From the NCBI GenBank assembly GCA_040387735.1, contig JAZKDE010000006.1:62001-126000 (forward strand): DNA of 64,000 nucleotides, read 5' to 3'. This DNA is from Arcicella sp040387735. Its GTDB lineage: Bacteria; Bacteroidota; Bacteroidia; Cytophagales; Spirosomataceae. Below the pieces are notes generated by a model. That model saw only the letters and a program-made list of their open reading frames with translations, was not told the DNA's origin and did no database searches. The position numbers were made by a program, and so were the translations under genes. This document shows, one piece after another, positions 56,142-64,000 of the stretch. Position 1 is the stretch's first letter. Each line of letters begins with the position of its first letter.

Positions 56142-56576
56142 ATGAATACAAAATTAATAGAATACAAATCATTATCAGAAATAAAAACCGTTGCTAAATC
56201 CATTTTCGATTTTGGGCAAAAAATACCCGTTTGGATATTTGAAGGACAAATGGGAGCGGGGAAAACCACCCTTATTAAAGCCATTTGTGACGTATTGGTA
56301 GTAACAAGCCACGTGCAAAGTCCAACCTATTCATTGGTAAATGAATATTCTACTAAACGTGGCGAAGATATTTATCATTTCGATTTTTATAGAATCAAAA
56401 ATGAAGACGAAGCAATGGATATTGGCGTGGAGGATTATTTATATTCGGGCGAAAGATGTTTTATCGAATGGCCGTCAAAAATTGCTAATCTATTGCCAAC
56501 CAAACACTTGAAAGTTGAAATCCAAGTGAAGGAAGATGGTGGTAGAATTGTGCATTTGGAAAAAGTGGGGGTTTAA
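56142..56576 (+). CDS. tsaE: tRNA threonylcarbamoyladenosine biosynthesis ATPase TsaE
   Basis: 144 residues from ATG 56142 (MNTKLIEYKSLSE); upstream in-frame codons start from TTG and lengthen it needlessly. Walker A GQMGAGKTT (35-43), then QSPTYSLVNEY, YHFDFYRIK and CFIEWPSKI are the family signatures. TsaE works with TsaB and TsaD to place t6A at position 37 of ANN-decoding tRNAs. tsaB and tsaD are not in the window. Confidence 0.93.
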   Translation: MNTKLIEYKSLSEIKTVAKSIFDFGQKIPVWIFEGQMGAGKTTLIKAICDVLVVTSHVQSPTYSLVNEYSTKRGEDIYHFDFYRIKNEDEAMDIGVEDYLYSGERCFIEWPSKIANLLPTKHLKVEIQVKEDGGRIVHLEKVGV

Positions 56577-56629
56577 CGTATTTTTATGGTACAAATTCAA
56601 ATAAAAGAAAATACCATTGTTTGGTTTGA

Positions 56630-56647
56630 CATTCAACACGTTGAATG
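56630..56647. promoter_or_regulatory. Operator-like palindrome upstream of alanine dehydrogenase
   Basis: CATTCAAC and GTTGAATG are perfect inverted half-sites separated by AC, about 78 bp before the start codon. A second short inverted repeat (GATGAT ... ATCATC) lies between it and the gene. Spacing and symmetry fit a dimeric regulator; alanine dehydrogenase genes are often controlled by Lrp-type proteins, but no regulator is identified here. Confidence 0.4.
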
Positions 56648-56724
56648 AAATTCTAAGACTTTAAAGTTCTTGGATGATATTTAAATCATCTATTTGAAAA
56701 GATACAAAACTCTCAAATTAAAAT

Positions 56725-57960
56725 ATGCCTCAGCCAACAGGTTTTAAAGAAATACTCGCTCAGTCGGGACTAATGTCGCCGAGCGGCGTTCCACAAGAAG
56801 CATTAGTTTGGACAAAACAAAACGCTAAAAGTCTCTTTATTGGACTTCCTCGTGAAGTTTCTATGCAGGAGCATCGTATTTCTCTTTCGCCCGATGCCGT
56901 AGGACTTTTGGTGCGTAACGGTCATCAAGTTTTGATTGAAACGGGTGCGGGTAATGGAGCAAAATTTACCGATACACAGTACTCCGATGCGGGGGCTCAA
57001 ATTGCATATTCTGCCGAAGAGGTTTTCAAATCTGATGTGGTTGTAAAAGTTCAACCTTTGACTGACACAGAAATGGAATACCTGAAAAATGGCTCTACGG
57101 TTGTTTCTGCATTGAATATGCCCCGTATGTCGAAGGAATATTTTGAGAAATTGAACCGTAAAAAAATTACAGGACTTTGCTACGAATACATTGAGGACAA
57201 CGTTGGAGGAATGCCCATTATCAGAGCCATGTCCGAAATTGCGGGTAGTACCGTCATGCTGATTGCGGCTGAATGTTTGAGTAGTGCTAATGATGGAATG
57301 GGAGTGATTTTAGGTGGCATTACGGGAGTTCCACCAACTAAAGTCGTAATTTTAGGAGCTGGAACTGTTTCTGAATATACCGCCAGAATTGCCATTGGTT
57401 TAGGGGCAGATTTGAAGGTTTTTGACAAAGATATTTTCAAATTGCAACGTTTAAAATATTCGGTTGGCCATAATATTTACACCTGTATTATTGATTCTCA
57501 TACGCTCACACAGGCAATTTGTGAGGCAGATGTCGTGATTGGTGCGTTGCGAGCCGAAGACGGTTTTACGCCTTGTATTGTGACAGAAGAAATGGTCTCG
57601 ATGATGAAACCAGACTCCGTAATTATTGATGTTTGCATCGACCAAGGTGGATGTTTTGAAACGTCCGAAATGACAACACACGATAATCCAATTTATCGAA
57701 AATACGATGTAATTCACTATTGCGTTCCCAATATTCCCTCCAGAGTTGCCCACACTGCCAGTCAAGCTTTGAGTAATATTTTTACGTCATTTCTCTTGAA
57801 AACTGGAAAAACAGGCGGAATCGAAGAGGCTATTTTTGCGAACAAATCTTTCATGAAGGGCGTTTATGCTTATAAAGGAAGTGTTACGAATGCAACCATC
57901 GCCAAAAAATTTGGCATGAATTATAAAGATTTAAGTTTATTAAGTGCAGCACGTTTTTAA
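56725..57960 (+). CDS. ald: Alanine dehydrogenase
   Basis: 411 residues, about 40 longer than the classical enzyme because of an N-terminal extension (1-35) before GLPREVSMQEHRISLSPDAV. The NAD-binding Rossmann motif is VVILGAGTVSEYTARIAIGLGA (about 212-233, here VVILGAGTVSEYTA), and IIDVCIDQGGCFETSE and VPNIPSRVAHTASQAL are Ald hallmarks. It interconverts alanine and pyruvate plus ammonia with NAD. It follows tsaE on the same strand, as in many Bacteroidota; the promoter region holds a palindrome. Confidence 0.92.
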   Translation: MPQPTGFKEILAQSGLMSPSGVPQEALVWTKQNAKSLFIGLPREVSMQEHRISLSPDAVGLLVRNGHQVLIETGAGNGAKFTDTQYSDAGAQIAYSAEEVFKSDVVVKVQPLTDTEMEYLKNGSTVVSALNMPRMSKEYFEKLNRKKITGLCYEYIEDNVGGMPIIRAMSEIAGSTVMLIAAECLSSANDGMGVILGGITGVPPTKVVILGAGTVSEYTARIAIGLGADLKVFDKDIFKLQRLKYSVGHNIYTCIIDSHTLTQAICEADVVIGALRAEDGFTPCIVTEEMVSMMKPDSVIIDVCIDQGGCFETSEMTTHDNPIYRKYDVIHYCVPNIPSRVAHTASQALSNIFTSFLLKTGKTGGIEEAIFANKSFMKGVYAYKGSVTNATIAKKFGMNYKDLSLLSAARF

Positions 57961-58034
57961 ATTGCGGGCTTTCGATTTTGATGCTGGATTTATTTTCATT
58001 CCGCAATCTAAAATCCAAAATCCGAAATCAAATT
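57960..58034. repeat. Further copy of the CCGCAATC/AAATCC dispersed repeat
   Basis: ATTGCGGGCTTTCGATTTTG (57961-57980) faces CCGCAATCTAAAATCC-type units (58001-58032). It resembles the repeats in the aroQ-xerD spacer and likewise ends right before a start codon. Confidence 0.55.
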
Positions 58035-58436
58035 ATGTTAGAAGACTATCAAGCCATATCCAATGCTCCTAATTCGCCAGATTTGAACGGGAAGCGTTTG
58101 GGCGTTATTTCTACCGATTTCGCCAAAGTATCGGAATTTTTGAAAGAAGCATCTTATCAAATTCGTACCAGAGGATTCTCTAAATATCCCGTTTTTGGGG
58201 TATCTCAAAATCCCGTTCAAATAGGGGAACGCCTAATTGGAATGCTCGAAATGAACGAAAATCAATGGAATTACCATGCTTCGGTCATGGAGGAATTTGT
58301 TCAGCGAGGAATTATTGCGGAAGAAAATGTGGAGGTTTTTAAAAGTACTTACAAAGACCCAGACGAGTTTTGCTGTCTTTTTGTGCTTGACAAAGAATTT
58401 GCCAGCTTTATCTATATTCCTTTTCCCGAGGATTGA
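58035..58436 (+). CDS. Conserved hypothetical protein
   Basis: 133 residues from ATG 58035 (MLEDYQAISN); in-frame ATGs at 57978 and just after add only repeat-encoded residues. It is soluble, without a signal peptide. Stretches such as GKRLGVISTDFAKVSEFLKEAS and GFSKYPVFGVSQNPVQIGE look well conserved in type, but I do not recognise a named domain. It sits between ald and a methyltransferase gene and may be co-transcribed with ald. Confidence 0.65.
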   Translation: MLEDYQAISNAPNSPDLNGKRLGVISTDFAKVSEFLKEASYQIRTRGFSKYPVFGVSQNPVQIGERLIGMLEMNENQWNYHASVMEEFVQRGIIAEENVEVFKSTYKDPDEFCCLFVLDKEFASFIYIPFPED

Positions 58437-58509
58437 CAGATGATTTTTAATGGGAAATTTAATTTGATTATAAACTCAAAGAAACCGAAGTCTCGATAAT
58501 TTTCGTACA

Positions 58510-59115
58510 ATGCTGAATCAAATACTATCTTTTTTTCAAAGAAAAATACTCAGAAATAATCAAGTTCGTTGGAATTACAAGTACGCAAGAGGAGATTGGG
58601 AAGGACTGAAAAACCCCACATTAAATAATCGTTTAATACCAGCAAGTGATTTTTTACAATCACTTAAACCAAATGCTATTATTCTGGAAATAGGCTGTGG
58701 AGAGGGTGTTTTTCAACAAATATTGAAAGACGAAAGTTATCAATTTTTTGAAGGAACTGATATTTCTGATTGGGCAATTAACCATGCGTTAAAGTATGAA
58801 AATGAAAAAACCGTTTTTTTTGCGGGTGATATGGAAACTTATTTGCCTCAAAAAGAACAATATGATGCTATTGTCATAACGGACTCAATTTATTACAGCA
58901 AAAAACCTTTAAATCTTTTAGTTCGATATGAGAAGTATCTGAAAGAAGATGGGATTTTCATTATTACGATGAACGATTATAAGCATTCTAATGAAGTTTG
59001 GACAACCATAGAAAAAAGATATTTGCCTTCTGCTCAACGGACGGAGACGAATGAATTTGGAACTTGGGTTTGCAAAGTTTATCTAATGGAAAATAAAAGA
59101 GGGTTAGAAAAGTAA
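58510..59115 (+). CDS. Class I SAM-dependent methyltransferase
   Basis: 201 residues. The SAM-binding motif I is ILEIGCGEGVFQ (about 57-68), with GTDISDWAINHA as motif II and YDAIVITDSIYY as motif IV-like. The target is unknown (small molecule or protein; it resembles Methyltransf_11/12 types). The last seven codons form one arm of a perfect palindrome that acts as terminator. Confidence 0.8.
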   Translation: MLNQILSFFQRKILRNNQVRWNYKYARGDWEGLKNPTLNNRLIPASDFLQSLKPNAIILEIGCGEGVFQQILKDESYQFFEGTDISDWAINHALKYENEKTVFFAGDMETYLPQKEQYDAIVITDSIYYSKKPLNLLVRYEKYLKEDGIFIITMNDYKHSNEVWTTIEKRYLPSAQRTETNEFGTWVCKVYLMENKRGLEK

Positions 59116-59138
59116 ATTTACTTTTCTAACCCTCTTTT
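59095..59138 (+). terminator. Perfect 44-bp palindrome / terminator overlapping the methyltransferase stop
   Basis: A 22+22-bp perfect inverted repeat centred at 59116/59117, followed by T and G. The 5' arm is coding sequence (LysArgGlyLeuGluLys-stop), the 3' arm ends in TCTTTTT. It can serve transcription from both directions, though the minus-strand gene ends at 59168. Confidence 0.88.
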
Positions 59139-59167
59139 TGTAGAAAATTATAATGCCAGATTTAAAA

Positions 59168-60666
59168 TCAACGAATCTTATAAATATAAAATGTCTCATT
59201 GTGATTATGCGTTGGGTTCATTAAATACGCTAAATTATCAACAAAACTTGGTTCAATATCTACTTCATGCTGCATCGTTGGGAATACCGCTTTCATCTCA
59301 GCCAATCGTTTTTCAAAATCAGAATTTCCTACTAAAATAACGTAGTTTGGTTTCACCTTTGTGCCTAATTTCAATTGATTAGGGAAATCTGCCATTTTTT
59401 CATGGCTATCAATGGTATAAAAATCGTATCTTTTTTGGAGATAAAACGGTGCTTCGGGTTGCGGTGATTCGTAGTTTTGAATCACTAAATTGGTCATATC
59501 GCCTTTTTCTCGTAGATAGTTCATACTTTCAACCCGTGAGCGTTTCGTGTAAGTGACCGATAAGATAAATAGCAAAACCGTGTTCAGAATTAAAAACCAA
59601 ACGGTGGCAAATTTTGTAAAACCTTTTAGCCATTTTTTCTCTTGATATTCTTCGTAAATATCTCGGAAACCAATAATTCCTAATAAAATAAAGTATGGCA
59701 AAAATGGCAAAATAAAGCGTTCTTGTTTATTGGCATAATACGAATGAAAGGCAAAAAATAAGAACGAAGCCAAAAATAACATCCTCCTATTTCCCGCTTG
59801 TGTGGCCGTTTTGAAATATCCCGCTAATAATAAAAGAAACGGAAATGCTAAGAAAAGTCCCGCCATTGTACCAATATACCGATGCCAAGGGCCATTAGGA
59901 TAAGCCGCANNNNNNNNNNATTACTGTTATAGTCGGAATATGCTTGCAGAGATGCGATGGGACTGCCCCAGTATAAATAGTCGAAAAGACCTTGCGTTAG
60001 GGCAAAAAATATCCCAAAGGCAAGACCAAAAATAACCGCTTTTTGCCAATTTTGTTTGCTTAAAAGCCAAGTCAAACCAATAACAAATGGAATGAAAATA
60101 ATTTGATAGCGAAAAACAAAAGCAATGGTAAACCACCAAGCGGCTAATAAAATTTGTTTTGTGCCTAAATTCTTATCAACGGCATAATAGCACGCCATAA
60201 ATAGTGGAGGAATGCAGGCAAACTCACGCAAATTTCTGACCGACATAAATGGAAAAACCCAAAAAGTTGCCAATAATAAGCCAACAATTTTAGCATCATT
60301 TGGCCGTTTACTCAAGCGTTCCGTTAGAAGATAACCGTAGTAAATAGTCAGCATTGAAAACAGTGCGTGAGCCAAACGAACCCAAAACATTTTGACATCG
60401 GGATTGTATATTCCCAAGGATTCGCAAATCGCAAAAATGATGTAATGAAAGGCTGGATAGATAAGATTAAACAAATAAATTTCTCCTTTGGCAAGAAATG
60501 GAAATGGGTTTGTGAGTTTATCTAAGTGGTTTTGGGCAATTTCAACGACCTCAAAATGGTCATCGGTGAAACCATATCCTTTGGAAAAAATGGTGGCTAA
60601 TATTCTAAAAAACAATCCAATGAATAAGATTTTTTTTAGATTTAAGGAGTCTAAATATTTGGTCAT
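59168..60666 (-). CDS. Mannosyltransferase-like (GT22/PIG-B family) membrane protein, split by an assembly gap
   Basis: The 5' part (60666 to the gap) and the 3' part (gap to 59168) are in different frames but belong to one gene. GFTDDHFEVVEIAQNH near the start, RNLREFACIPPLFM, the long run of membrane segments and YPNGPWHRYIGTMAGLF just after the gap are typical of GPI-mannosyltransferase-like glycosyltransferases using a lipid-linked sugar. About 500 residues in total. The frame error comes from the 10-N gap (59910-59919) and not from a mutation: a true gap length of 2 modulo 3 would restore it. It may modify surface glycans. Confidence 0.8.
59910..59919. other. Assembly gap (10 N) inside the mannosyltransferase gene
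   Basis: Ten undetermined bases. Reading frames on the two sides differ by one, so the real gap cannot be 10 bp if the gene is intact; 8, 11 or 14 bp would fit. Confidence 0.98.
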
Positions 60667-60730
60667 TTTATCTTTCTTCGACTTTATGAGAATATACTTT
60701 AAGGGGCAAAGTTAAGGTTTTGGGATGAGT

Positions 60731-61921
60731 TTACTCGTCCCCACCCAATAAAATCCTGAAAGTTGTCCCTTTGTTTACTTCTGAATGTTTGACTAATAAT
60801 TTACCTGCGTGATAATTCTCAATAATTCGCTTGGCAAGGGTTAAACCCAAGCCCCAACCCCGTTTTTTTGTACTAAAACCAGGATTAAACACTTTACTCA
60901 AATTCTTTTTGGCGATACCTTTACCCGTATCCGAAATGTCAATCGCAATCTGATTATGTTTCAATTCTTTAATCACAACTTTCAGGGCTCCCACACCTTC
61001 CATAGCATCAACTGCATTTTTGCAAATATTTTCAATCACCCATTCAAACAAATATTTGTTTAATTTTATCATTTTATTGGGTGGTAATTCATTTACAAAG
61101 GTGAAAGAAACTTTCGTCGAAATACGTTTTTGTAGGTACAACATAAAGGTTTCGATAGTCTCAACAATATTTTCCTCTTTCAATACTGGAACAGAACCAA
61201 TATTAGAAAAACGAGTGGTGATAACATCTAATCGTTGTACGTCTTTTTCTAATTCTTTTACAATTTCGGGGTCGTAAGTTGGGTCAAGTTTGAAATATTC
61301 AACCCAAGCTGTTAATGATGACAAAGGAGTACCTAATTGGTGGGCAGTTTCTTTTGCCAAACCTACCCAAACTCTATTCTGTTCCGACCGTCGGGAGGCA
61401 TCAAAAAACAAATAAGCTGCAAATCCGAAGATTAAAATAATTAATAATTGAAAGAGTGGATAGTATCGTAAAATGTTGAGCAGTTGTGAGTTACCGTAGT
61501 ATATGTATTCTTTATGGAAGTCCATATCTAACTCAATGGGAGAGTTGTCATCCTTTAGGATTTGCTCTAATTTTTCTCTCAAAAACGCTTGTTTTTCATT
61601 AGAAGATAAACCTTCTGGAAGTTCAATATTTTTAGAATCAAGATAGCCCGAGCCATCTTTATGGATGATTGGAATGGTATTATTCTCATTCGATTTTTTG
61701 ATCTTATCAAAGAAAAAATTGATGTCCTTATTAATATCACTGGTCATTGCGTATTTAAAAGACTCAGCGTACAACTCAATTTGTTGTTTTTCTCTTTCTT
61801 CTAATTTACTCACTAATTTGTCAGTAATGTACAAAGAAGCAGCCCCTACGAGTGAGCAAAAAACCAAGAAAGCAACTTTCCACCAAGTATTACGACTATA
61901 AATATCAACGGTTAAAATCAT
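60731..61921 (-). CDS. Sensor histidine kinase
   Basis: 396 residues, inner-membrane. Two hydrophobic segments (about 15-33 and 153-173) bound a periplasmic region of about 120 residues. The phosphoacceptor His194 is in ETAHQLGTPLSSL, then N box ENICKNAVDAMEG and G boxes DTGKGIAKKNL and KRGWGLGLTLAKRI complete HisKA-like and HATPase_c domains. No response regulator gene is in the window. The AHQLGTP form of the H box is common in Bacteroidota kinases. Confidence 0.9.
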   Translation of the reverse strand: MILTVDIYSRNTWWKVAFLVFCSLVGAASLYITDKLVSKLEEREKQQIELYAESFKYAMTSDINKDINFFFDKIKKSNENNTIPIIHKDGSGYLDSKNIELPEGLSSNEKQAFLREKLEQILKDDNSPIELDMDFHKEYIYYGNSQLLNILRYYPLFQLLIILIFGFAAYLFFDASRRSEQNRVWVGLAKETAHQLGTPLSSLTAWVEYFKLDPTYDPEIVKELEKDVQRLDVITTRFSNIGSVPVLKEENIVETIETFMLYLQKRISTKVSFTFVNELPPNKMIKLNKYLFEWVIENICKNAVDAMEGVGALKVVIKELKHNQIAIDISDTGKGIAKKNLSKVFNPGFSTKKRGWGLGLTLAKRIIENYHAGKLLVKHSEVNKGTTFRILLGGDE

Positions 61922-61958
61922 TGTGTATGTAATTTGGACAGTTCTGCCCGATTTTAGT

Positions 61959-64000
61959 CTAAAATTTAACTACTTTTCCTCCATTACCAAACGGCAAATT
62001 AATACCTTTATTTCGTAAAATTAACCTATAAAAGTATATACCTGACGGTAAAATAAATCCTGATGAATCTGTGCCGTCCCACAAAAACTCATTTAGCCCA
62101 ATTCGGAGTGTCTGATTTGAATTGTCAATCGTTTGGCGTATTTTTCCTTGTTCATCAAAAATCTCAATTTTAAATTCTTCGGGAATATCCATTCCTGTGA
62201 GTGTAAACGAAAATTTGGTAAAAACCTCAAATGGATTTGGGTAAATAATCCATGATTTTAACGCTTGTTTTTGAATAATTTGGAACGAAATTTCATAAGG
62301 ATGTAATCCCGATAAATTTCCCGCCATATCCCGACCTTGTATTTGTAATGTTAAGGTATCTTCAGGTAGATTTTTTGGTAAGTAATTGATAATGAAATTG
62401 TTATTTATTGTGTTTGACTTCCAAGAAATGTTGGGATTACTGAAATGAATTCGCTTAAAATTACATTTTTGGCAAGATTTCAAAGATATTTCCAAGCCAA
62501 TTGTATCGGTACGAATTCTGAACAAGTTTTCGTCTTTGAGACTAATTTGAATAATTGGATTTGCAGAAACAATTTCATTATTTTGAATTTGTCGATTATC
62601 GAAAGTTACGGATAAAATTGGGTTGATTTTATCGGGAATTACCATGAAATGATAATCAATTAAATTATTGTTATAAATCTGTTCAAGTTGGATTTGAGGA
62701 TTAAAAAATATCCGTAATGTATTATCACCAACTTGTCCCGCTGTTTGAATTGGGATACTTATTTTCACTGAATCATATTCAAGTAATGGTTTGATTTTGA
62801 ACGATTTACTGGAAAATGTATTTAACAAGCGATTCGATAAAACTTGTCTCACTGTAATCGAATCTTTAAAATTTTGGTTGGTAATATTCTTAAACCACAC
62901 GTTCACTGAAAAGTCTTCATATTCTTGTTTATCAGTGATTTTGGAGGATTTTTCAATATCCACCAAAGCTTCAGGAACGCCTTGATAAGTAACCATCCAA
63001 GATTTTAATTGCGGAGCATCTCCGAAATCTTTGGCGGTTTTTAAAGTAAGTTTTAATTTCAAGAATGGATATTTTTTTGCGTCTATATGATTGATTTTCA
63101 GGTAATTTATTGAAATGTTTTGCTGCAAAAGAATATCTTTTCCTTCTGAATTTACCCCGATAATATCAAATGAGAATGATTGATTTTTGCGGTCGTTCTG
63201 CTCGATTTTTAAAGAAATATCTTTCCATTCCGTCGCTGGTCCAATCAGCGGAGAAGTAATAATTCCTTCGTTGAATCGGTCTTTAATCTCATAATTTTCC
63301 AAAGTTAGAATCTCAGCATCTGGACTTTTATCAAAATTTGGAAATAATTCTAATGAGGCCTTTTTGGCTCCTTTTCTACCAATTACCAAAAATGGAGAAC
63401 CGTTGGTAAGTCGCTGAATTTTAGTTGAATCCACGCCAATTTCAGTGAATTTTTGACGATTTTCGGGCGTTAATTTATCGTATTCCAAATAACCAGAATT
63501 CCAAAGCATGACATAATTTCCAGTTAAAGTGGCGTTGAAATAATCCTGTAAATCAGCCGAATTTGGTTCAAGGGAAAGGTAGTTAACGGAGTATGGTGTG
63601 TAGCCACAAACCAAAGAAGGAAGTACCGAATAGGGACGTAATGCCCGATTGAAAGCCACTGCATTAAATGTGTACCAAGGATAACAAACGCCATTACCGA
63701 TAAGTTGTTTGTTGTTTAAAATCAATGAGTTAGCTAAGTGAGGTCGGGCTAAACCGCTGTTGCCACCATAAATTTTTGCGGATATTTTTAGCGAAGAGAA
63801 AGGGAAATTCCAACCCGAATTGTCTAACAAAATTTGGTTATCAGTAGTCGTTTTCTCAAATTGTGTAATGCTACTTTGTGCGAATCCTTCTGAGCCATTT
63901 TTAAGGTAAATAAAAGAGCTTTCCGTCCAAGTTGTATCATCATTCATTTTGGTTCTGACGTAATAAATGGTACTATCTTTTTCTGATAAAGTAGTTTGCC
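61959..64000 (-). CDS. Large surface protein with type IX secretion C-terminal module, 5'-truncated (PorU2-like?)
   Basis: The frame is open to the window edge; an ATG at 63947 is internal. About 680 residues are visible. Segments: ILEI/FAM3-like domain around SLILNNKQLIGNGVCYPWY and TGNYVMLWNSGY, then CARDB-like and Ig-like beta domains, then an FlgD-like or T9SS-type C-terminus (SWIIYPNPFEVFTKFSFTL, FLWDGTDSSGFILPSGIYFYRL). This matches the C-terminal half of long Cytophagales proteins annotated as PorU2-type C25 sortases, but the peptidase part lies outside the window, so that name is tentative. Confidence 0.65.
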   Translation of the reverse strand, partial: QTTLSEKDSTIYYVRTKMNDDTTWTESSFIYLKNGSEGFAQSSITQFEKTTTDNQILLDNSGWNFPFSSLKISAKIYGGNSGLARPHLANSLILNNKQLIGNGVCYPWYTFNAVAFNRALRPYSVLPSLVCGYTPYSVNYLSLEPNSADLQDYFNATLTGNYVMLWNSGYLEYDKLTPENRQKFTEIGVDSTKIQRLTNGSPFLVIGRKGAKKASLELFPNFDKSPDAEILTLENYEIKDRFNEGIITSPLIGPATEWKDISLKIEQNDRKNQSFSFDIIGVNSEGKDILLQQNISINYLKINHIDAKKYPFLKLKLTLKTAKDFGDAPQLKSWMVTYQGVPEALVDIEKSSKITDKQEYEDFSVNVWFKNITNQNFKDSITVRQVLSNRLLNTFSSKSFKIKPLLEYDSVKISIPIQTAGQVGDNTLRIFFNPQIQLEQIYNNNLIDYHFMVIPDKINPILSVTFDNRQIQNNEIVSANPIIQISLKDENLFRIRTDTIGLEISLKSCQKCNFKRIHFSNPNISWKSNTINNNFIINYLPKNLPEDTLTLQIQGRDMAGNLSGLHPYEISFQIIQKQALKSWIIYPNPFEVFTKFSFTLTGMDIPEEFKIEIFDEQGKIRQTIDNSNQTLRIGLNEFLWDGTDSSGFILPSGIYFYRLILRNKGINLPFGNGGKVVKF

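Noticed and set aside
1..64000. CRISPR arrays, insertion sequences, prophage
   Set aside because: No regularly spaced direct repeats, transposase, capsid or terminase genes were found on either strand.

Overview
The window reads as chromosome from an AT-rich, free-living member of the Bacteroidota, most likely order Cytophagales. Support comes from a SusC/SusD pair with a DUF1735 lipoprotein, a TonB receptor paired with a DUF4249 lipoprotein, a cell-surface protein with a type IX-secretion-style C-terminal module, a NagB/PIG-L fusion and several TAnnTTTG (Bacteroidota sigma-ABfr) promoter elements. The genus is not determined (Emticicia/Arcicella-like is a guess). It is a draft assembly: two 10-N gaps (645-654, 59910-59919) each fall inside a gene, and the second breaks the reading frame. 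No prophage, insertion sequence or CRISPR array was seen.

Layout. 1-1.3 kb: 3' part of adenine deaminase. 1.7-7.4 kb: SusC-SusD-DUF1735 outer-membrane uptake unit ending in a clear terminator. 7.5-10.4 kb: GMC oxidoreductase overlapping a Tat-type metallo-beta-lactamase-fold hydrolase. 10.4-11.5 kb (minus): secreted PHB-depolymerase-type esterase. 11.7-36.5 kb, all plus strand: an ion and inorganic-carbon block with DabA-DabB, a DUF2490 protein, SulP, a TolC/adaptor/CzcA-type RND efflux operon, a second paralogous efflux operon, a secreted DUF3300-like protein, then a second SulP with a beta-carbonic anhydrase. 36.5-50 kb, mostly minus: sugar isomerase, serine hydrolase, dnaX, a degenerate tRNA-like element, RNase H, membrane proteins, aminotransferase, aroQ, xerD (plus), a Crp/Fnr regulator and the TonB receptor/DUF4249 pair. 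50.7-59.1 kb, plus: XRE regulator, nagB/PIG-L, ECF sigma factor with a partner membrane protein, namZ, tsaE, alanine dehydrogenase, a hypothetical protein and a methyltransferase. 59.2-64 kb, minus: gap-split mannosyltransferase, sensor kinase, and the 3' part of a large surface protein.

Two observations stand out. First, four short genes (11727, 25307, 31726, 33644) encode 115-120-residue proteins with the same plan: signal peptide, acidic patch, then a hydrophobic tail with one Cys. Each lies 137-242 bp upstream of a main gene of the ion/carbon block. They look like one fast-evolving family of leader or accessory proteins, and I do not recognise a described family. Second, dnaX is split into two frames that overlap at an in-phase slippery heptamer (GGGAAAG). 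A GGAGGG lies 9 nt upstream and a UAG lies one codon downstream. This is the layout expected for programmed -1 frameshifting that yields tau (591 aa) and gamma (383 aa).

How the genes fit together (inference): DabAB and the SulP transporters would bring in and trap bicarbonate, and carbonic anhydrase would interconvert CO2 and bicarbonate for carboxylation in a heterotroph. The two CzcCBA-like pumps would export divalent cations. The SusCD and TonB/DUF4249 units import nutrients. NagB/PIG-L and NamZ point to amino-sugar and peptidoglycan recycling.
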